DNA from: Betaproteobacteria bacterium HGW-Betaproteobacteria-11
GTDB taxonomy: Bacteria > Pseudomonadota > Gammaproteobacteria > Burkholderiales > Rhodocyclaceae
Assembly: GCA_002842395.1 (NCBI GenBank)
Contig: PHCV01000007.1
Location: forward strand, 44,202-108,201
Length of the DNA stretch: 64,000 bases
Reading direction: 5' to 3'
Position 1 is the stretch's first letter; each line of letters starts with the position of its first letter. Under the pieces are notes generated by a model, which saw nothing but the letters and a program-made list of their open reading frames with translations, was not told where the DNA came from and did not search any database. Of this stretch, positions 28,042-37,709 are shown piece after piece. The translations under genes and the position numbers were made by a program.

Positions 28042-30924
28042 TTATCCCAAACGCTTGCGCTGGGCTTCGAGTTTTTCCTTCAGTGCGACGAAGCCGGCCA
28101 GCCGCTCGCGTTCCTGGGCGACCACGGTGGCCGGAGCGCGTTCGACGAAACTCGGCAAGGCCAGTTTGGCTTCGGCCTTGACGATTTCACCGGCGATACG
28201 GGCGATTTCCCTGGCCAGGCGCTCTTTTTCGGCGGCGACGTCGATCTCGATTTTGAGCATCAACCGGAAGTCGCCGACAATCTGCACCGGAGCGTCGGTG
28301 TCGGGTAGGGTGGCGACGACCGCGACATCGCTGAGTTTGGCCAAAGCCGCGAGGTAAGGCACGAATTCTTCCAGTATCGCCGTCTTGCCATCCGCTACGG
28401 CGAGGAGAGCGTTTTTTGCTCGACCGCCTTGTAGCGCAGTTGCTTCACCAGCGCCGACTTTTTCTTCACCGGTGGCGATCAGCGGCACTTTCAGCGCCGG
28501 CGAGAGATTCATCTCGCCGCGCAGGCTGCGACAGGCGGTGACCAGCGCCTTGAGCGTGGCGACCCAGGCTTCGGCGACCTCGTCGATGGTGGCGGGATTG
28601 CTCCGCGGATAGGCCTGCGTCATGATCGACTCGCTGCCGTCACCCGTCGTCTTGCCGGCGGTCAAGGCTACCTTCTGCCAGAGTTCCTCGGTGATGAAAG
28701 GGATCAGCGGGTGGGCGGCGCGCAAGACCGTTTCCAGCACCCGGATCAGGGTGCGCCGCGTGCCGCGCTGACGCGCTTGGTCGCCCTGCTGCAACTGGAC
28801 TTTGGCCAGTTCGAGATACCAGTCGCAATATTCGTCCCAGACGAATTCGTAAATTGTCCTGGCCAGCAGATCGAACCGGTAGTCGGCGAAATGCGTCGCC
28901 ACTTCGGCTTCGAGCTTTTGCAGCCGGCTGATGATCCAGCGATCGGCGGGGGAGAGCGCGACGGCGTCGGCCGGGTTGACGCCGCAATCCTGGCCCTCGC
29001 AGTTCATCAGCACAAACCGCGTGGCGTTCCACAGTTTGTTGCAGAAGTTGCGGTAGCCCTCGCAGCGGTTCAGGTCGAACTTGATGTCGCGTCCCGGACT
29101 GGCGAGCGAAAGAAAGGTGAAACGCAGCGCATCGGTGCCGAAGGCTGGAATTCCGTCCGGATATTCCTTGCGCGTGCGCTTTTCGATCTTGGCCGCGTCC
29201 TTCGGATTCATCAGCCCGCTGGTGCGTTTCTTGACCAGCGTTTCGAGGTCGATGCCGTCGATCAGGTCGATCGGGTCGAGCACGTTGCCCTTCGACTTGC
29301 TCATCTTCTGGCCTTCCGCATCGCGGATCAGGCCATGGATATAAACGTGGCGAAATGGAATCCTGCCGGTGATATGCTTGGTCATCATCACCATCCGCGC
29401 GACCCAGAAGAAGATGATGTCGAAACCGGTGACGAGTACCGTCGAGGGCAGGTAGAGGTCGAGCGCCGGGTTGGATTTTTCCGGATAGTCGGGTGTCCAG
29501 TCGAGCGTCGAGAATGGCCACAGTGCCGAGGAGTACCAGGTGTCGAGCACGTCCGGGTCGCGCGTCAGGCCGCCGCTATAGCCTTCGGCGTGCGCCAGCG
29601 CCAGGGCTTCGGCCGCGTCGTGGGCGACCCAGCAGCGGCCGTCGTCGCCATACCAGGCGGGGATCTGGTGACCCCACCACAACTGGCGCGAGATGCACCA
29701 GTCCTGGATGTTGCCCAGCCACTGGTTGTAGGTATTGACCCAGTTTTCCGGGAAGAATTTGATCTCGCCGCTGGTCACCGCATCGAGCGCCTTGCCGACG
29801 ATCGAGTGGCCGTCGGCGGCCGGTTTGCTCATGGCGACGAACCATTGGTCGGTGAGCATCGGCTCGATGACGACACCGGTGCGGTCGCCGCGCGGCACCA
29901 TCAGCTTGTGCGGCTTGGCGGCGACCAGCAGGCCCTGCGCTTCGAGGTCGGCGACGATGGTGGCGCGTGCCTGGTAACGATCCATGCCGCGGTATTTTTC
30001 GGGGCCGTGTTCGTTGATGCGGGCATCGAGCGTGAAGATCGAGATCGGTTCGAGCGCATGCCGATGGCCGACCTGCCAGTCGTTGAAGTCGTGCGCCGGG
30101 GTGATCTTGACGCAACCGGTGCCGAATGCCTGGTCGACGTAGGCATCCGCAATGATCGGGATGGTGCGCCCGGTGAGCGGCAGCCGGACGTGCTTGCCGA
30201 TCAGATGGACATAACGCGCGTCGTCGGGATTGACCGCGACGGCGACGTCGCCGAGCAGGGTTTCCGGCCGCGTGGTGGCGACGATCAGTTCGCCTTCGCC
30301 GTCGACGAAGGGATAGCGGATTTCCCACATGAAGCCGTCCTCTTCCTCGCTCACCACTTCGAGATCGGAGACGGCGGTGAGCAGTTTCGGATCCCAGTTC
30401 ACGAGGCGCTTGCCGCGGTAGATCAAGCCTTCGCGGTAAAGGCGGACAAAGGTTTCGGTGACGGTCTTCGACAATCCGGCGTCCATCGTGAAGCGCTCGC
30501 GGCTCCAGTCGGGCGAGGTGCCCAGGCGGCGCATCTGGCGGGTGATGGTGGACCCGGAATGTTCTTTCCAGTCCCAGACTTTTTCGAGGAATTTTTCGCG
30601 GCCGAGGGCGTGCCGGGACATGCCCTGGGCATCGAGCTGGCGCTCGACCACGATCTGGGTGGCGATCCCGGCATGGTCGGTGCCCGGCTGCCACAGCGTG
30701 TTGTCGCCGCGCATGCGGTGGTAGCGGGTCAGCGCATCCATGATGGCCTGGTTGAAACCGTGGCCCATGTGCAGTGTGCCGGTGACATTTGGCGGCGGCA
30801 GCAGGATGCAGAAATTTTCGGTTTTTTCGGGTTCGAGACCGGCGGCGAAGTAGCCGCGCGACTCCCAGATCGGGTACCAGTGACGCTCGATCGCGGCGGG
30901 TTCGAAGCTCTTGGCCAGTTCCAT
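28042..30924 (-). CDS. valS: Valyl-tRNA synthetase
   Basis: A class I aminoacyl-tRNA synthetase, 960 residues. [16 protein letters not shown] carries the HIGH motif and [12 protein letters not shown] the KMSKS loop. The C-terminal coiled coil ends the protein ([20 protein letters not shown]). ATG 30924 (MELAKSF) is used; the frame extends to a TTG at 30942 with no reason to prefer it. Near residue 820 the chain reads [15 protein letters not shown], encoded by a dispersed-motif copy in a region expected to be variable. Confidence 0.97.
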   Translation of the reverse strand: MELAKSFEPAAIERHWYPIWESRGYFAAGLEPEKTENFCILLPPPNVTGTLHMGHGFNQAIMDALTRYHRMRGDNTLWQPGTDHAGIATQIVVERQLDAQGMSRHALGREKFLEKVWDWKEHSGSTITRQMRRLGTSPDWSRERFTMDAGLSKTVTETFVRLYREGLIYRGKRLVNWDPKLLTAVSDLEVVSEEEDGFMWEIRYPFVDGEGELIVATTRPETLLGDVAVAVNPDDARYVHLIGKHVRLPLTGRTIPIIADAYVDQAFGTGCVKITPAHDFNDWQVGHRHALEPISIFTLDARINEHGPEKYRGMDRYQARATIVADLEAQGLLVAAKPHKLMVPRGDRTGVVIEPMLTDQWFVAMSKPAADGHSIVGKALDAVTSGEIKFFPENWVNTYNQWLGNIQDWCISRQLWWGHQIPAWYGDDGRCWVAHDAAEALALAHAEGYSGGLTRDPDVLDTWYSSALWPFSTLDWTPDYPEKSNPALDLYLPSTVLVTGFDIIFFWVARMVMMTKHITGRIPFRHVYIHGLIRDAEGQKMSKSKGNVLDPIDLIDGIDLETLVKKRTSGLMNPKDAAKIEKRTRKEYPDGIPAFGTDALRFTFLSLASPGRDIKFDLNRCEGYRNFCNKLWNATRFVLMNCEGQDCGVNPADAVALSPADRWIISRLQKLEAEVATHFADYRFDLLARTIYEFVWDEYCDWYLELAKVQLQQGDQARQRGTRRTLIRVLETVLRAAHPLIPFITEELWQKVALTAGKTTGDGSESIMTQAYPRSNPATIDEVAEAWVATLKALVTACRSLRGEMNLSPALKVPLIATGEEKVGAGEATALQGGRAKNALLAVADGKTAILEEFVPYLAALAKLSDVAVVATLPDTDAPVQIVGDFRLMLKIEIDVAAEKERLAREIARIAGEIVKAEAKLALPSFVERAPATVVAQERERLAGFVALKEKLEAQRKRLG
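28440..28462 (-). repeat. Dispersed 23-bp motif, copy 6 (in valS)
   Basis: Complement reads AAAAGTCGGCGCTGGTG then AAGCAA; the 3' ACGG is lost. Encodes E-K-V-G-A-G-E-A in ValRS. Confidence 0.8.
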
Positions 30925-31082
30925 AGCAGGACAGGGAAACAAAAGCGGCGATTTTAGCCGATCGGCCGGCCATTGCCGTGGCCAAACGTCGGCCGGCAGA
31001 TGTTTTAGCTGCGGCCGCTGCGCTTGGCGTTGAGACCCTCGTGTAGTGCTTGCGAATTGTCGAAACCGTCAAAACACCTCGG

Positions 31083-31181
31083 CGTCATTCCCGCGCAAGC
31101 GGGAATCCAGTATGTTCCTGGGTCCCCGCTTCGCCCGCAGCGAAGCGGAGTCCCGGGTGTGTCGAGACCGCGGGGACGACG
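31083..31181. repeat. Extragenic palindrome cluster upstream of pcnB
   Basis: The 385-bp gap 30925-31309 holds CGTCATTCCCGCGC with its mate GCGGGAATCCAG (31083-31110). A larger inverted unit (31118-31181) follows: CGCTTCGCCCGCAGCGAAGC, then GAGTCCCGGGTGTGTCGAGA. This second unit is almost identical to 15915-15979. No gene is supported in the gap. Confidence 0.85.
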
Positions 31182-31240
31182 ATGGATTGACCGCCCCAGT
31201 ACTAAAATTTACCAAGCGCCACACTAGCCTTCGCTGAAAC

Positions 31241-31268
31241 TTGGCTGTGCCTGGTTTTCCGCTATCAT
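31241..31268 (+). promoter_or_regulatory. Possible sigma-70 promoter for pcnB
   Basis: TTGGCT (31241-31246) and TATCAT (31263-31268) are 16 nt apart, 42 bp before the pcnB ATG. Both hexamers deviate from consensus; a prediction only. Confidence 0.4.
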
Positions 31269-31309
31269 TGCGGCCTTCCTGAACACGTTTCCGCCGATTT
31301 CAAGAATCC

Positions 31310-32674
31310 ATGATCGTCAAGCTGTTGCGACGCGTTCTGCGCCGCGGTGAACCTTCTGCGCCGACCGCCGCCCCGGGCAAGCCGGCGGTCATTCCGCTGG
31401 CACGTCACGGCATCCATCGCGAGATGGTTTCCACCGGCGCGCGGCGTACCTGTGAAACCCTGCAACAGGCAGGTTTCAAGGCTTACGTGGTGGGTGGCGC
31501 GGTGCGTGACCTGATTGCCGGGATCGTGCCCAAGGATTACGACATCGCCACCGATGCCACGCCGGAGCAGGTGAGGAGCCTGTTCCGCCGCTCGCGCATC
31601 ATCGGCCGCCGCTTCCAGATCGTGCATGTCATGCAAGGTGGCGAGACGCTCGAAGTGTCGACCTTTCGTGCCGTGCATGATGCCGGCACGGCCAAGGATG
31701 CCCATGGTCGCGTGTTGCGCGACAACGTTTTCGGCAGCATGGCGGAAGACTCGGCACGGCGCGATTTCACGGTCAATGCGCTGTATTACGATCCGGGCAG
31801 CCAGACGGTGATCGACTACCACCACGGGGTGGCCGATCTGCAGCAAAAAACCCTGCGCATGATCGGCGAACCGCGCGCCCGTTACCGCGAAGACCCGGTG
31901 CGCATGCTGCGTGCCGTGCGCCTGGCGGCCAAGCTCGGGCTGGTGCTCGATCCGGCGGTGCGGGCGCCGATCCGCGAGCTGGCGGTGCTGATCGAGAATG
32001 TGCCGGTCGCGCGGCTGTTCGACGAGATGCTGAAACTGCTGTTTTCCGGTCATGCGGTTGAATGCGTCAAGCGTCTGCGCGAAGACGGACTGCACCATGG
32101 TCTATTGCCGCTGCTCGATGTGATTCTCGAGCAGCCGCTGGGCGAAAAATTCGTCATGCTGGCCCTGGCCAGCACCGATGCGCGAGTCAGGGCGGGTAAA
32201 TCGGTGTCTCCCGGCTATCTGTTCGCCACCCTGCTCTGGCATGAAGTGCTGGGCAACTGGGAGGCGCGCAAGGCGCGCGGCGAATTGCCGATTCCGGCGC
32301 TGCACGAGGCGATGGACGAGGTGCTCGACATCCAGGCCGAGAAGCTGGCGATCACCCGCCGCATCGCCGGCGACATCAAGGATATCTGGGTCTTGCAGCC
32401 GCGCTTCGAGAAGCGTTCCGGCAAGCTGCCCTTCCGCTTGCTGGAGCAGCCGCGCTTTCGTGCCGCCTTCGATTTCCTCGTGCTGCGTGCCGAGAGCGGC
32501 GAGCTCGACCACGAGCTGGCTACCTGGTGGCAGGTCTTCCAGACGGCCGATGAGGACACTTGCGCCGCCATGCTGCGGCCTGAAAGCGGAGTCAAGAAAC
32601 GTCGCCGGCGCAGCCGGACGAAACCCTCGTCTACCCAGGGCGATGACACCACGCCGGCCAGCAGTATCGACTGA
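31310..32674 (+). CDS. pcnB: Poly(A) polymerase I
   Basis: Adds 3' poly(A) tails that promote RNA decay. The 454 residues match bacterial PcnB. AYVVGGAVRDLIAG and KDYDIATDATPEQV form the nucleotidyltransferase signature (GG...RD and DxD). RRDFTVNALYYD and REDPVRMLRAVRLAAKLG follow. The basic C-terminal tail (KKRRRRSRTK) is usual for PcnB and separates it from CCA-adding enzymes. folK follows after 2 bp. Confidence 0.95.
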   Translation: MIVKLLRRVLRRGEPSAPTAAPGKPAVIPLARHGIHREMVSTGARRTCETLQQAGFKAYVVGGAVRDLIAGIVPKDYDIATDATPEQVRSLFRRSRIIGRRFQIVHVMQGGETLEVSTFRAVHDAGTAKDAHGRVLRDNVFGSMAEDSARRDFTVNALYYDPGSQTVIDYHHGVADLQQKTLRMIGEPRARYREDPVRMLRAVRLAAKLGLVLDPAVRAPIRELAVLIENVPVARLFDEMLKLLFSGHAVECVKRLREDGLHHGLLPLLDVILEQPLGEKFVMLALASTDARVRAGKSVSPGYLFATLLWHEVLGNWEARKARGELPIPALHEAMDEVLDIQAEKLAITRRIAGDIKDIWVLQPRFEKRSGKLPFRLLEQPRFRAAFDFLVLRAESGELDHELATWWQVFQTADEDTCAAMLRPESGVKKRRRRSRTKPSSTQGDDTTPASSID

Positions 32675-32676
32675 CG

Positions 32677-33171
32677 ATGGAAGTGCGCTGTTTTGTCGCG
32701 CTGGGCGCCAACCTGGGCGATCCGCTGGCGACGGTGAAATCGGCGATCGAGACGTTGCGTGTCCTGCCGCAGACCCGCCTGGGCGCTGTTTCCTCGCTCT
32801 ATCGCACGACGCCGGTGGGGCTCGCCCATCAACCGGATTTCATCAATGCCGTGGTGGAGATGTTCACCGTCTCGCCAGCGCCGACTTTTCTTCAACAACT
32901 GTTCGCCGTCGAGGCGCATTTCGGCCGCCGCCGCAGCGTGAAAAACGCGCCGCGCACCCTCGACCTCGACCTGCTGCTGTATGGTGACCAGACCAGCACG
33001 GCGCCCGAACTGACCTTGCCGCATCCGCGCCTGCATCAGCGCGCCTTCGTCCTCGCGCCGCTCGCCGAGATTGCGCCGCAACTGGAGATTCCCGGGCTGG
33101 GCGCGGTGGGCGAGTTGCTTGCGCGTTGCGCCGGGCAGCACATCGAACGGCTCGACAGCCCGCCGGCATGA
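32677..33171 (+). CDS. folK: 2-amino-4-hydroxy-6-hydroxymethyldihydropteridine pyrophosphokinase
   Basis: Folate pathway enzyme transferring pyrophosphate from ATP to 6-hydroxymethyl-dihydropterin. 164 residues, usual length. VALGANLGDP, SSLYRTTPVG, FINAVVE, and NAPRTLDLDLLLYGD with the Mg-binding DLD, are diagnostic; LPHPRLHQRAFVLAPLAEI closes the fold. A perfect dispersed-motif copy encodes TVSPAPTF where the family normally has a helix-start segment of similar length, so no obvious insertion occurred. Confidence 0.96.
   Translation: MEVRCFVALGANLGDPLATVKSAIETLRVLPQTRLGAVSSLYRTTPVGLAHQPDFINAVVEMFTVSPAPTFLQQLFAVEAHFGRRRSVKNAPRTLDLDLLLYGDQTSTAPELTLPHPRLHQRAFVLAPLAEIAPQLEIPGLGAVGELLARCAGQHIERLDSPPA
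32867..32889 (-). repeat. Dispersed 23-bp motif, copy 7 (in folK, perfect consensus)
   Basis: Complement reads AAAAGTCGGCGCTGGCG then AGACGG. Read as T-V-S-P-A-P-T-F in FolK. Confidence 0.95.
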
Positions 33172-33244
33172 TGCGAGTCAAGCCTGATTATCCGGGGGCC
33201 GGTTTGTGTATCCTTGGCGCCGTCTATTTCATCTTTCGTTCGCC

Positions 33245-34060
33245 ATGACCTATCTCGCCTCGAACAAGCCGATCACCCTGCCCGAGCTGTTGCGCATGAA
33301 GCAGCAGGGCGAGCGGATCGCCATGCTGACCGGCTATGACGCCAGCTTTGCCGCGCTGGAAGACCGCTGCGGCGTCGATGTCATCCTGGTCGGCGATTCG
33401 CTGGGCAATGTGATCCAGGGCAAGAGCTCGACCCTGCCGGTGACCATGGAGCAGATGGTGTATCACACCGAATGCGTAGGCCACATGGCGGTGCGTGCGA
33501 TGTGCCTGGCCGACATGCCCTTCGGCAGTTATCAGGAATCGAAGCAGCAGGCGCTGCGCAATGCCGTGCGGCTCCTGGCGGCCGGCGCCGAGATGGTCAA
33601 GCTCGAAGGCGGCGAGGCGATGGCCGAGACGGTGCATTTCCTGGTCGAACGCGGGATTCCGGTCTGCGCCCACATCGGCCTCACCCCGCAGTCGGTGCAT
33701 GCGCTGGGCGGCTATCGGGTGCAGGGCCGTGGCGAGACCGCCGCGGCGCGGCTGAAAGCGGATGCCGTGGCGCTCGAGCAGGCCGGCGCCAGCATGATGG
33801 TGATGGAGATGGTGCCGGCCGCCGTGGCCGGCGAGATCACCCGGATGCTCGCCGCCTGCGCCACCATCGGTATCGGCGCCGGCCCGGAGTGCGACGGCCA
33901 GGTGCTGGTGCTGCACGACATGCTGGGCGTATATCCTGGCAAGAAGGGCCGCTTCGTCAAGGATTTCATGGCCGCGGCGCAAAGCATCGACGGCGCGGTG
34001 CTGGCCTATGTCAAGGCGGTCAAGGACGGCAGTTTCCCCGGCCCGGAGCACTGCTACTGA
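33245..34060 (+). CDS. panB: 3-methyl-2-oxobutanoate hydroxymethyltransferase
   Basis: First committed step of pantothenate synthesis: ketopantoate from alpha-ketoisovalerate and methylene-THF. 271 residues. [42 protein letters not shown] and VLVLHDMLG are the family blocks. ATG 33245 is preferred over an upstream in-frame start. Its TGA overlaps the panC ATG (TGATG). Confidence 0.97.
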   Translation: MTYLASNKPITLPELLRMKQQGERIAMLTGYDASFAALEDRCGVDVILVGDSLGNVIQGKSSTLPVTMEQMVYHTECVGHMAVRAMCLADMPFGSYQESKQQALRNAVRLLAAGAEMVKLEGGEAMAETVHFLVERGIPVCAHIGLTPQSVHALGGYRVQGRGETAAARLKADAVALEQAGASMMVMEMVPAAVAGEITRMLAACATIGIGAGPECDGQVLVLHDMLGVYPGKKGRFVKDFMAAAQSIDGAVLAYVKAVKDGSFPGPEHCY

Positions 34061-34905
34061 TGCAGATCTGCCGAACCATCGCCGAGCTGCGTGCGCTACG
34101 GAGCGCGCCGGGGCATGGGGCGCGCGAGGAACGCATGGTCCTGGTGCCGACCATGGGCAATCTGCATGAAGGCCACCTGGCCCTGATGCGTCAGGCGCGC
34201 GAACGCGCGGTTTGCGTGGTGGCGACGATCTTCGTCAATCGCCTGCAGTTCCGGCCGGGCGAAGATTTCGACGCCTATCCGCGCACCTTTGCGGCCGACT
34301 GCGCGCAGCTCGAGGCCGCGGGGGTCGATCTCCTGTTTGCCCCCGTCGAGGCCGAAATGTATCCGCGGCCGCAGACTTATCACATCGAGCCGCCGGCGGA
34401 GCAGGCCGGCATTCTGGAGGGCGAGTTTCGGCCCGGCCACTTCCGTGGCGTTGCCACCGTGGTGATGAAGCTGTTCCAGATCGCCCAGCCCGATCTGGCG
34501 CTGTTCGGCAAGAAGGATTTCCAGCAACTGATGGTCATCCGCAACATGACGCGCGAATTCGCCTTGCCGATCGAGATCCTGGCCGGCGAAACGGTGCGCG
34601 CGGCCGATGGTCTGGCGCTGTCCTCGCGCAACGGCTATCTCTCGGCGATGGAACGGGCGGAAGCGCCCCGCCTGTTCCGGGTTCTTACCAAAGTGGTAGA
34701 GGCCGTGCGCGAGGGGGATACGGGCTTCGACCGGCTGGAGCGGGAAGCCGTCGCCGAGTTGAATGGCCATGGCTGGCAAACGGATTATGTTGCATTGCGT
34801 AAAAAACTTGATTTACAATTCCCGTCCGCTCACGATTCCGGGCTGGTTGTTCTGGCCGCGGCGCGCCTGGGAAGTACCCGGCTGATCGACAATCTTGAAG
34901 TCTAG
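34060..34905 (+). CDS. panC: Pantothenate synthetase
   Basis: Condenses pantoate and beta-alanine using ATP. 281 residues. VPTMGNLHEGHLALM holds the HxGH motif, TIFVNRLQF and DFDAYPRT follow, and LFGKKDFQQL and SSRNGYLS line the active site. Translationally coupled to panB. panD lies 138 bp downstream in the same direction. Confidence 0.97.
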   Translation: MQICRTIAELRALRSAPGHGAREERMVLVPTMGNLHEGHLALMRQARERAVCVVATIFVNRLQFRPGEDFDAYPRTFAADCAQLEAAGVDLLFAPVEAEMYPRPQTYHIEPPAEQAGILEGEFRPGHFRGVATVVMKLFQIAQPDLALFGKKDFQQLMVIRNMTREFALPIEILAGETVRAADGLALSSRNGYLSAMERAEAPRLFRVLTKVVEAVREGDTGFDRLEREAVAELNGHGWQTDYVALRKKLDLQFPSAHDSGLVVLAAARLGSTRLIDNLEV

Positions 34906-35043
34906 GTCGTGGCCGATGTACCCTTGTGCGGCCAGTGGTGAGCGGAAGAAGGTGAGGGTGGGGTGCATATGCCGGTCGTACTGTTGATCGCCAGGGTCGC
35001 CCCGGTTTTTTGATTGCCGCTTTTGCTTGGGAAAGGAACGGCT

Positions 35044-35427
35044 ATGCAGCGCACGATGCTCAAATCAAAGATTCATCGGGTCACGGTGACCCAGGCCGAG
35101 CTGCACTACGAAGGTTCCTGCGCGATCGATGAAACGCTGCTCGAAGCCGCGGACATCAGGGAATACCAGCAGATCGACATCTACAACGTGAATAACGGCG
35201 AACGGTTTACGACCTACGCCATTCGCGCCGAACGCGGCAGCGGCACGATTTCGGTCAACGGCGCCGCTGCCCGCAAGGCGGCCCCTGGCGATCTGCTGAT
35301 CATCGCCAGCTATGCGACGATGAACGAAGTCGAACTGGCCAGCTTCGAGCCCGATCTGATCTACGTGGACGCCAGGAACCGCATCACCAACCACAGCCGG
35401 AAAATTCCCGTTCAGGCCGTGGCCTGA
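35044..35427 (+). CDS. panD: Aspartate 1-decarboxylase (precursor)
   Basis: Makes beta-alanine for PanC. 127 residues. The protein self-cleaves at Gly24-Ser25 (HYEGSCAID) to form the pyruvoyl cofactor; the site is intact. [10 protein letters not shown] and YATMNEVE match the family. AAAGGA precedes ATG 35044 by 7 nt. A strong terminator follows, ending the pan group. Confidence 0.97.
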   Translation: MQRTMLKSKIHRVTVTQAELHYEGSCAIDETLLEAADIREYQQIDIYNVNNGERFTTYAIRAERGSGTISVNGAAARKAAPGDLLIIASYATMNEVELASFEPDLIYVDARNRITNHSRKIPVQAVA

Positions 35428-35450
35428 GATTTTTCTGACCGGTTGGTTGC

Positions 35451-35490
35451 AGCCCCGGCAGCGGATTCCGCTGCCGGGGCTGTATTTTTT
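35451..35490 (+). terminator. Rho-independent terminator after panD
   Basis: AGCCCCGGCAGCGG (35451-35464), 3-nt loop, CCGCTGCCGGGGCT (35468-35481), then GTATTTTTT. A perfect 14-bp stem between the convergent panD and helicase genes; it may serve both strands. Confidence 0.92.
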
Positions 35491-37016
35491 CAACCCGGCT
35501 TTTTGCCGAAGCCGCCGAGCAGGGCGGCGACCGGGCGCTGCGCGCGTGCCGGCATGGGTTTTTCGGCGCTGGTGTCGACCCTGCCCGGCGTTGCGTTTTC
35601 GTACGGCACGGCGGGATCGAAATCGAGCTTCGGTAAATGCGCTGCCGGGGCGGGCAGGTGAGGCCGTGGGCCAGGCTCTGTCGGTTCTGTCTTGTGCTCC
35701 TCGGCAGGGCGCGTTGTTCTGTGCCGATGCCTGTCGGCGGTACGCCCGGGCTGCCGTTCTCGGCTGCCGCGGCCGTTGCCATCCGCTTGCCGTTCGCTGC
35801 GCAGCGGCGCGGCATCGAGCATGAAGCCGCTGATTTCGACACGTTCGATCGTGCGCTTGATCAGCTTTTCGATGTCGGCCAGCCGTCCGGCTTCTTCCGG
35901 CGCAAACAGCGAAATGGCGGTGCCCGGTTTGCCGGCGCGGCCGGTGCGGCCGATGCGATGGACATAGTCTTCCGCGGTGTGCGGCAGCTCGTAGTTGATG
36001 ACATGCGGCAGGTCGTCGATATCCAGCCCGCGGGCGGCGACGTCGGTGGCCACCAGCACGCGAATCTTGCCCGATTTGAAGCCTTCCAGCGCCTCGGTGC
36101 GCTGGGCCTGGCTCTTGTCGCCGTGAATGGCATCGGCTTCGACGCCTTGCCGGATCAGATAGACGGCCAGCCGGCTGGCGCCAAACTTGGTGCCGACGAA
36201 GACCAGCACCTGACGCATGTCTTCATGGGCCAGCAGATGCACCAGCAGGCTGCGTTTGAGGTCGCTGGCGACTGGATAGACGCGGTGGCTGATGGTTTCA
36301 CTGACCGCATTGCGGCGGGCGACTTCGATCAGCCGGGGCGCCTTCAGCATGGTGTCGGCGAGTTTCTTGATTTCGGTGGAGAAGGTGGCCGAGAAGAGCA
36401 GGCTTTGGCGCGTTGTCGGCAGCAGGCCGAGGATGCGCTTGATGTCTGGAATGAAGCCCATGTCGAGCATGCGGTCGGCTTCGTCGAGTACCAGCACTTC
36501 GACGGCGCCGAAGCTGACGCTTTTTTGCTGGACGTGATCGAGCAGCCGGCCCGGCGTGGCGACGACGATCTCGCGGCCCTGGCGCAGCTCGGCGATTTGC
36601 GGCTTGATGTCGACGCCGCCATAGATGCAGACCGAGCGCAGCGGCAGATGCTTGCTGTAGGTAAGGACACTTTCATGCACTTGCATGGCCAGTTCGCGAG
36701 TCGGCGCCAGGATCAGGGCGCGTACCGGATGGCGCGCCGGCGAGGGCGAGCTGCTGGCATGGCGCGCCAGGCGTTGCAGTAGCGGCAGGGTGAAGCCGGC
36801 CGTCTTGCCGGTGCCGGTCTGGGCGCCACCCATGACATCCTGGCCGGCGAGGATGATCGGAATGGCCTGTGCCTGGATCGGCGTCGGCGTGGTGTAGCCG
36901 TTATCCTTGACCGCGCGGAGCAGTTCGGGCAGCAGGCCGAGCTGATCGAAGGTCAAAGTCGGCGCTGGCGAGACGGTGGATGGTGTCGAATCGTCGGGGG
37001 AAATGGATGCGTTCAA
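35490..37016 (-). CDS. rhlE: DEAD-box ATP-dependent RNA helicase (RhlE group)
   Basis: A 508-residue RNA helicase. Motifs in order: Q motif (TPTPIQAQAIP), AQTGTGKTAGF (Walker A), VLDEADRMLDMGF (DEAD), SATF, HRIGRTGRAG. A basic, disordered C-terminal tail (about 395-508) is rich in Arg, Pro and Ser, typical of RhlE. Start is TTG 37016 with AGGAGT five bases upstream; no suitable ATG exists. The first 20 residues contain TVSPAPTL, encoded by a dispersed-motif copy. Confidence 0.93.
   Translation of the reverse strand: MNASISPDDSTPSTVSPAPTLTFDQLGLLPELLRAVKDNGYTTPTPIQAQAIPIILAGQDVMGGAQTGTGKTAGFTLPLLQRLARHASSSPSPARHPVRALILAPTRELAMQVHESVLTYSKHLPLRSVCIYGGVDIKPQIAELRQGREIVVATPGRLLDHVQQKSVSFGAVEVLVLDEADRMLDMGFIPDIKRILGLLPTTRQSLLFSATFSTEIKKLADTMLKAPRLIEVARRNAVSETISHRVYPVASDLKRSLLVHLLAHEDMRQVLVFVGTKFGASRLAVYLIRQGVEADAIHGDKSQAQRTEALEGFKSGKIRVLVATDVAARGLDIDDLPHVINYELPHTAEDYVHRIGRTGRAGKPGTAISLFAPEEAGRLADIEKLIKRTIERVEISGFMLDAAPLRSERQADGNGRGSRERQPGRTADRHRHRTTRPAEEHKTEPTEPGPRPHLPAPAAHLPKLDFDPAVPYENATPGRVDTSAEKPMPARAQRPVAALLGGFGKKPG
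36954..36976 (+). repeat. Dispersed 23-bp motif, copy 8 (N-terminus of helicase)
   Basis: CAAAGTCGGCGCTGGCG then AGACGG. Read on the minus strand as T-V-S-P-A-P-T-L. Confidence 0.92.
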
Positions 37017-37188
37017 TGGAACTCCTGAATCGGCCTGCCCCTTGCTGGGGAACCGGTTCAGGCGGCGAAGCGCTTGGGGTGGGAAGTGCGGCGGGATGCC
37101 GGAATGCGCGCCAACCGGCAGGGCCCGCGCGGGAATTATATTACAGTCGCTGTGGTATCACCTTGCACTCGCGGCGGAAGCGTGGTTT

Positions 37189-37650
37189 TCAGAGCAGATC
37201 GGGATGGAGCACGACGCGCAGCACCGTCTGCGCCTCGCTCTCGCGCACGCGGCTGGAGAACCACCAGAGGCCGCCTTTCCTGATCGGCCAGTCGGTTTCC
37301 TCGCCGCAGAGCAGCAGGGCGGCCAGACGTCCCATGCCGGGCTGGTGGCCGACGATGACCACGGCGCCACTTTGTTCGGGCCAGCCGGTGGCGGCGAGCA
37401 GATCGGCCGCCGTGGCGCCAACGCCGACTTTTCGTTCGATCTCGTAGGGCAGGTCCAGCGTATTTGCCGTCTGCTGCGTGCGTTCCGTCGGGCTGACCAG
37501 AACGCGCCGCTTGCGCGGCAGATGCTCATGCAGCCACTTGGCCATTTTTTTCGCTTGTCTCTGGCCGCGGTCGGTCAGGCGCCGTTTGTGGTCGGGCAGA
37601 TCGGGACGCCCGTCTTCGGCTTCGGCATGGCGCCAGAGAATCAGGTCCAT
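37189..37650 (-). CDS. sixA: SixA-type phosphohistidine phosphatase
   Basis: A 153-residue histidine-phosphatase-superfamily protein. MDLILWRHAEAEDG provides the RH catalytic motif; VSPTERTQQTA and VIVGHQPGM (second His) follow. Family members dephosphorylate HPt domains or the PTS-Ntr protein. GGAGA precedes ATG 37650. A motif copy encodes R-K-V-G-V-G-A-T near residue 75. Confidence 0.9.
   Translation of the reverse strand: MDLILWRHAEAEDGRPDLPDHKRRLTDRGQRQAKKMAKWLHEHLPRKRRVLVSPTERTQQTANTLDLPYEIERKVGVGATAADLLAATGWPEQSGAVVIVGHQPGMGRLAALLLCGEETDWPIRKGGLWWFSSRVRESEAQTVLRVVLHPDLL
37410..37432 (-). repeat. Dispersed 23-bp motif, copy 9 (in sixA)
   Basis: Complement reads AAAAGTCGGCGTTGGCG then CCACGG. 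Read as K-V-G-V-G-A-T-A. Confidence 0.88.
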
Positions 37651-37709
37651 GGCGGGTCTCCTTGATGTTTTCGAGCCGGAGAGTGTACCTCTCCAGGATG
37701 ACGCAAACA

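Noticed and set aside
35555..35580. Further motif copy, TTTTTCGGCGCTGGTGTCGACC
   Set aside because: Only TCGGCGCTGG matches; both flanks are unlike the consensus, so it was not counted.
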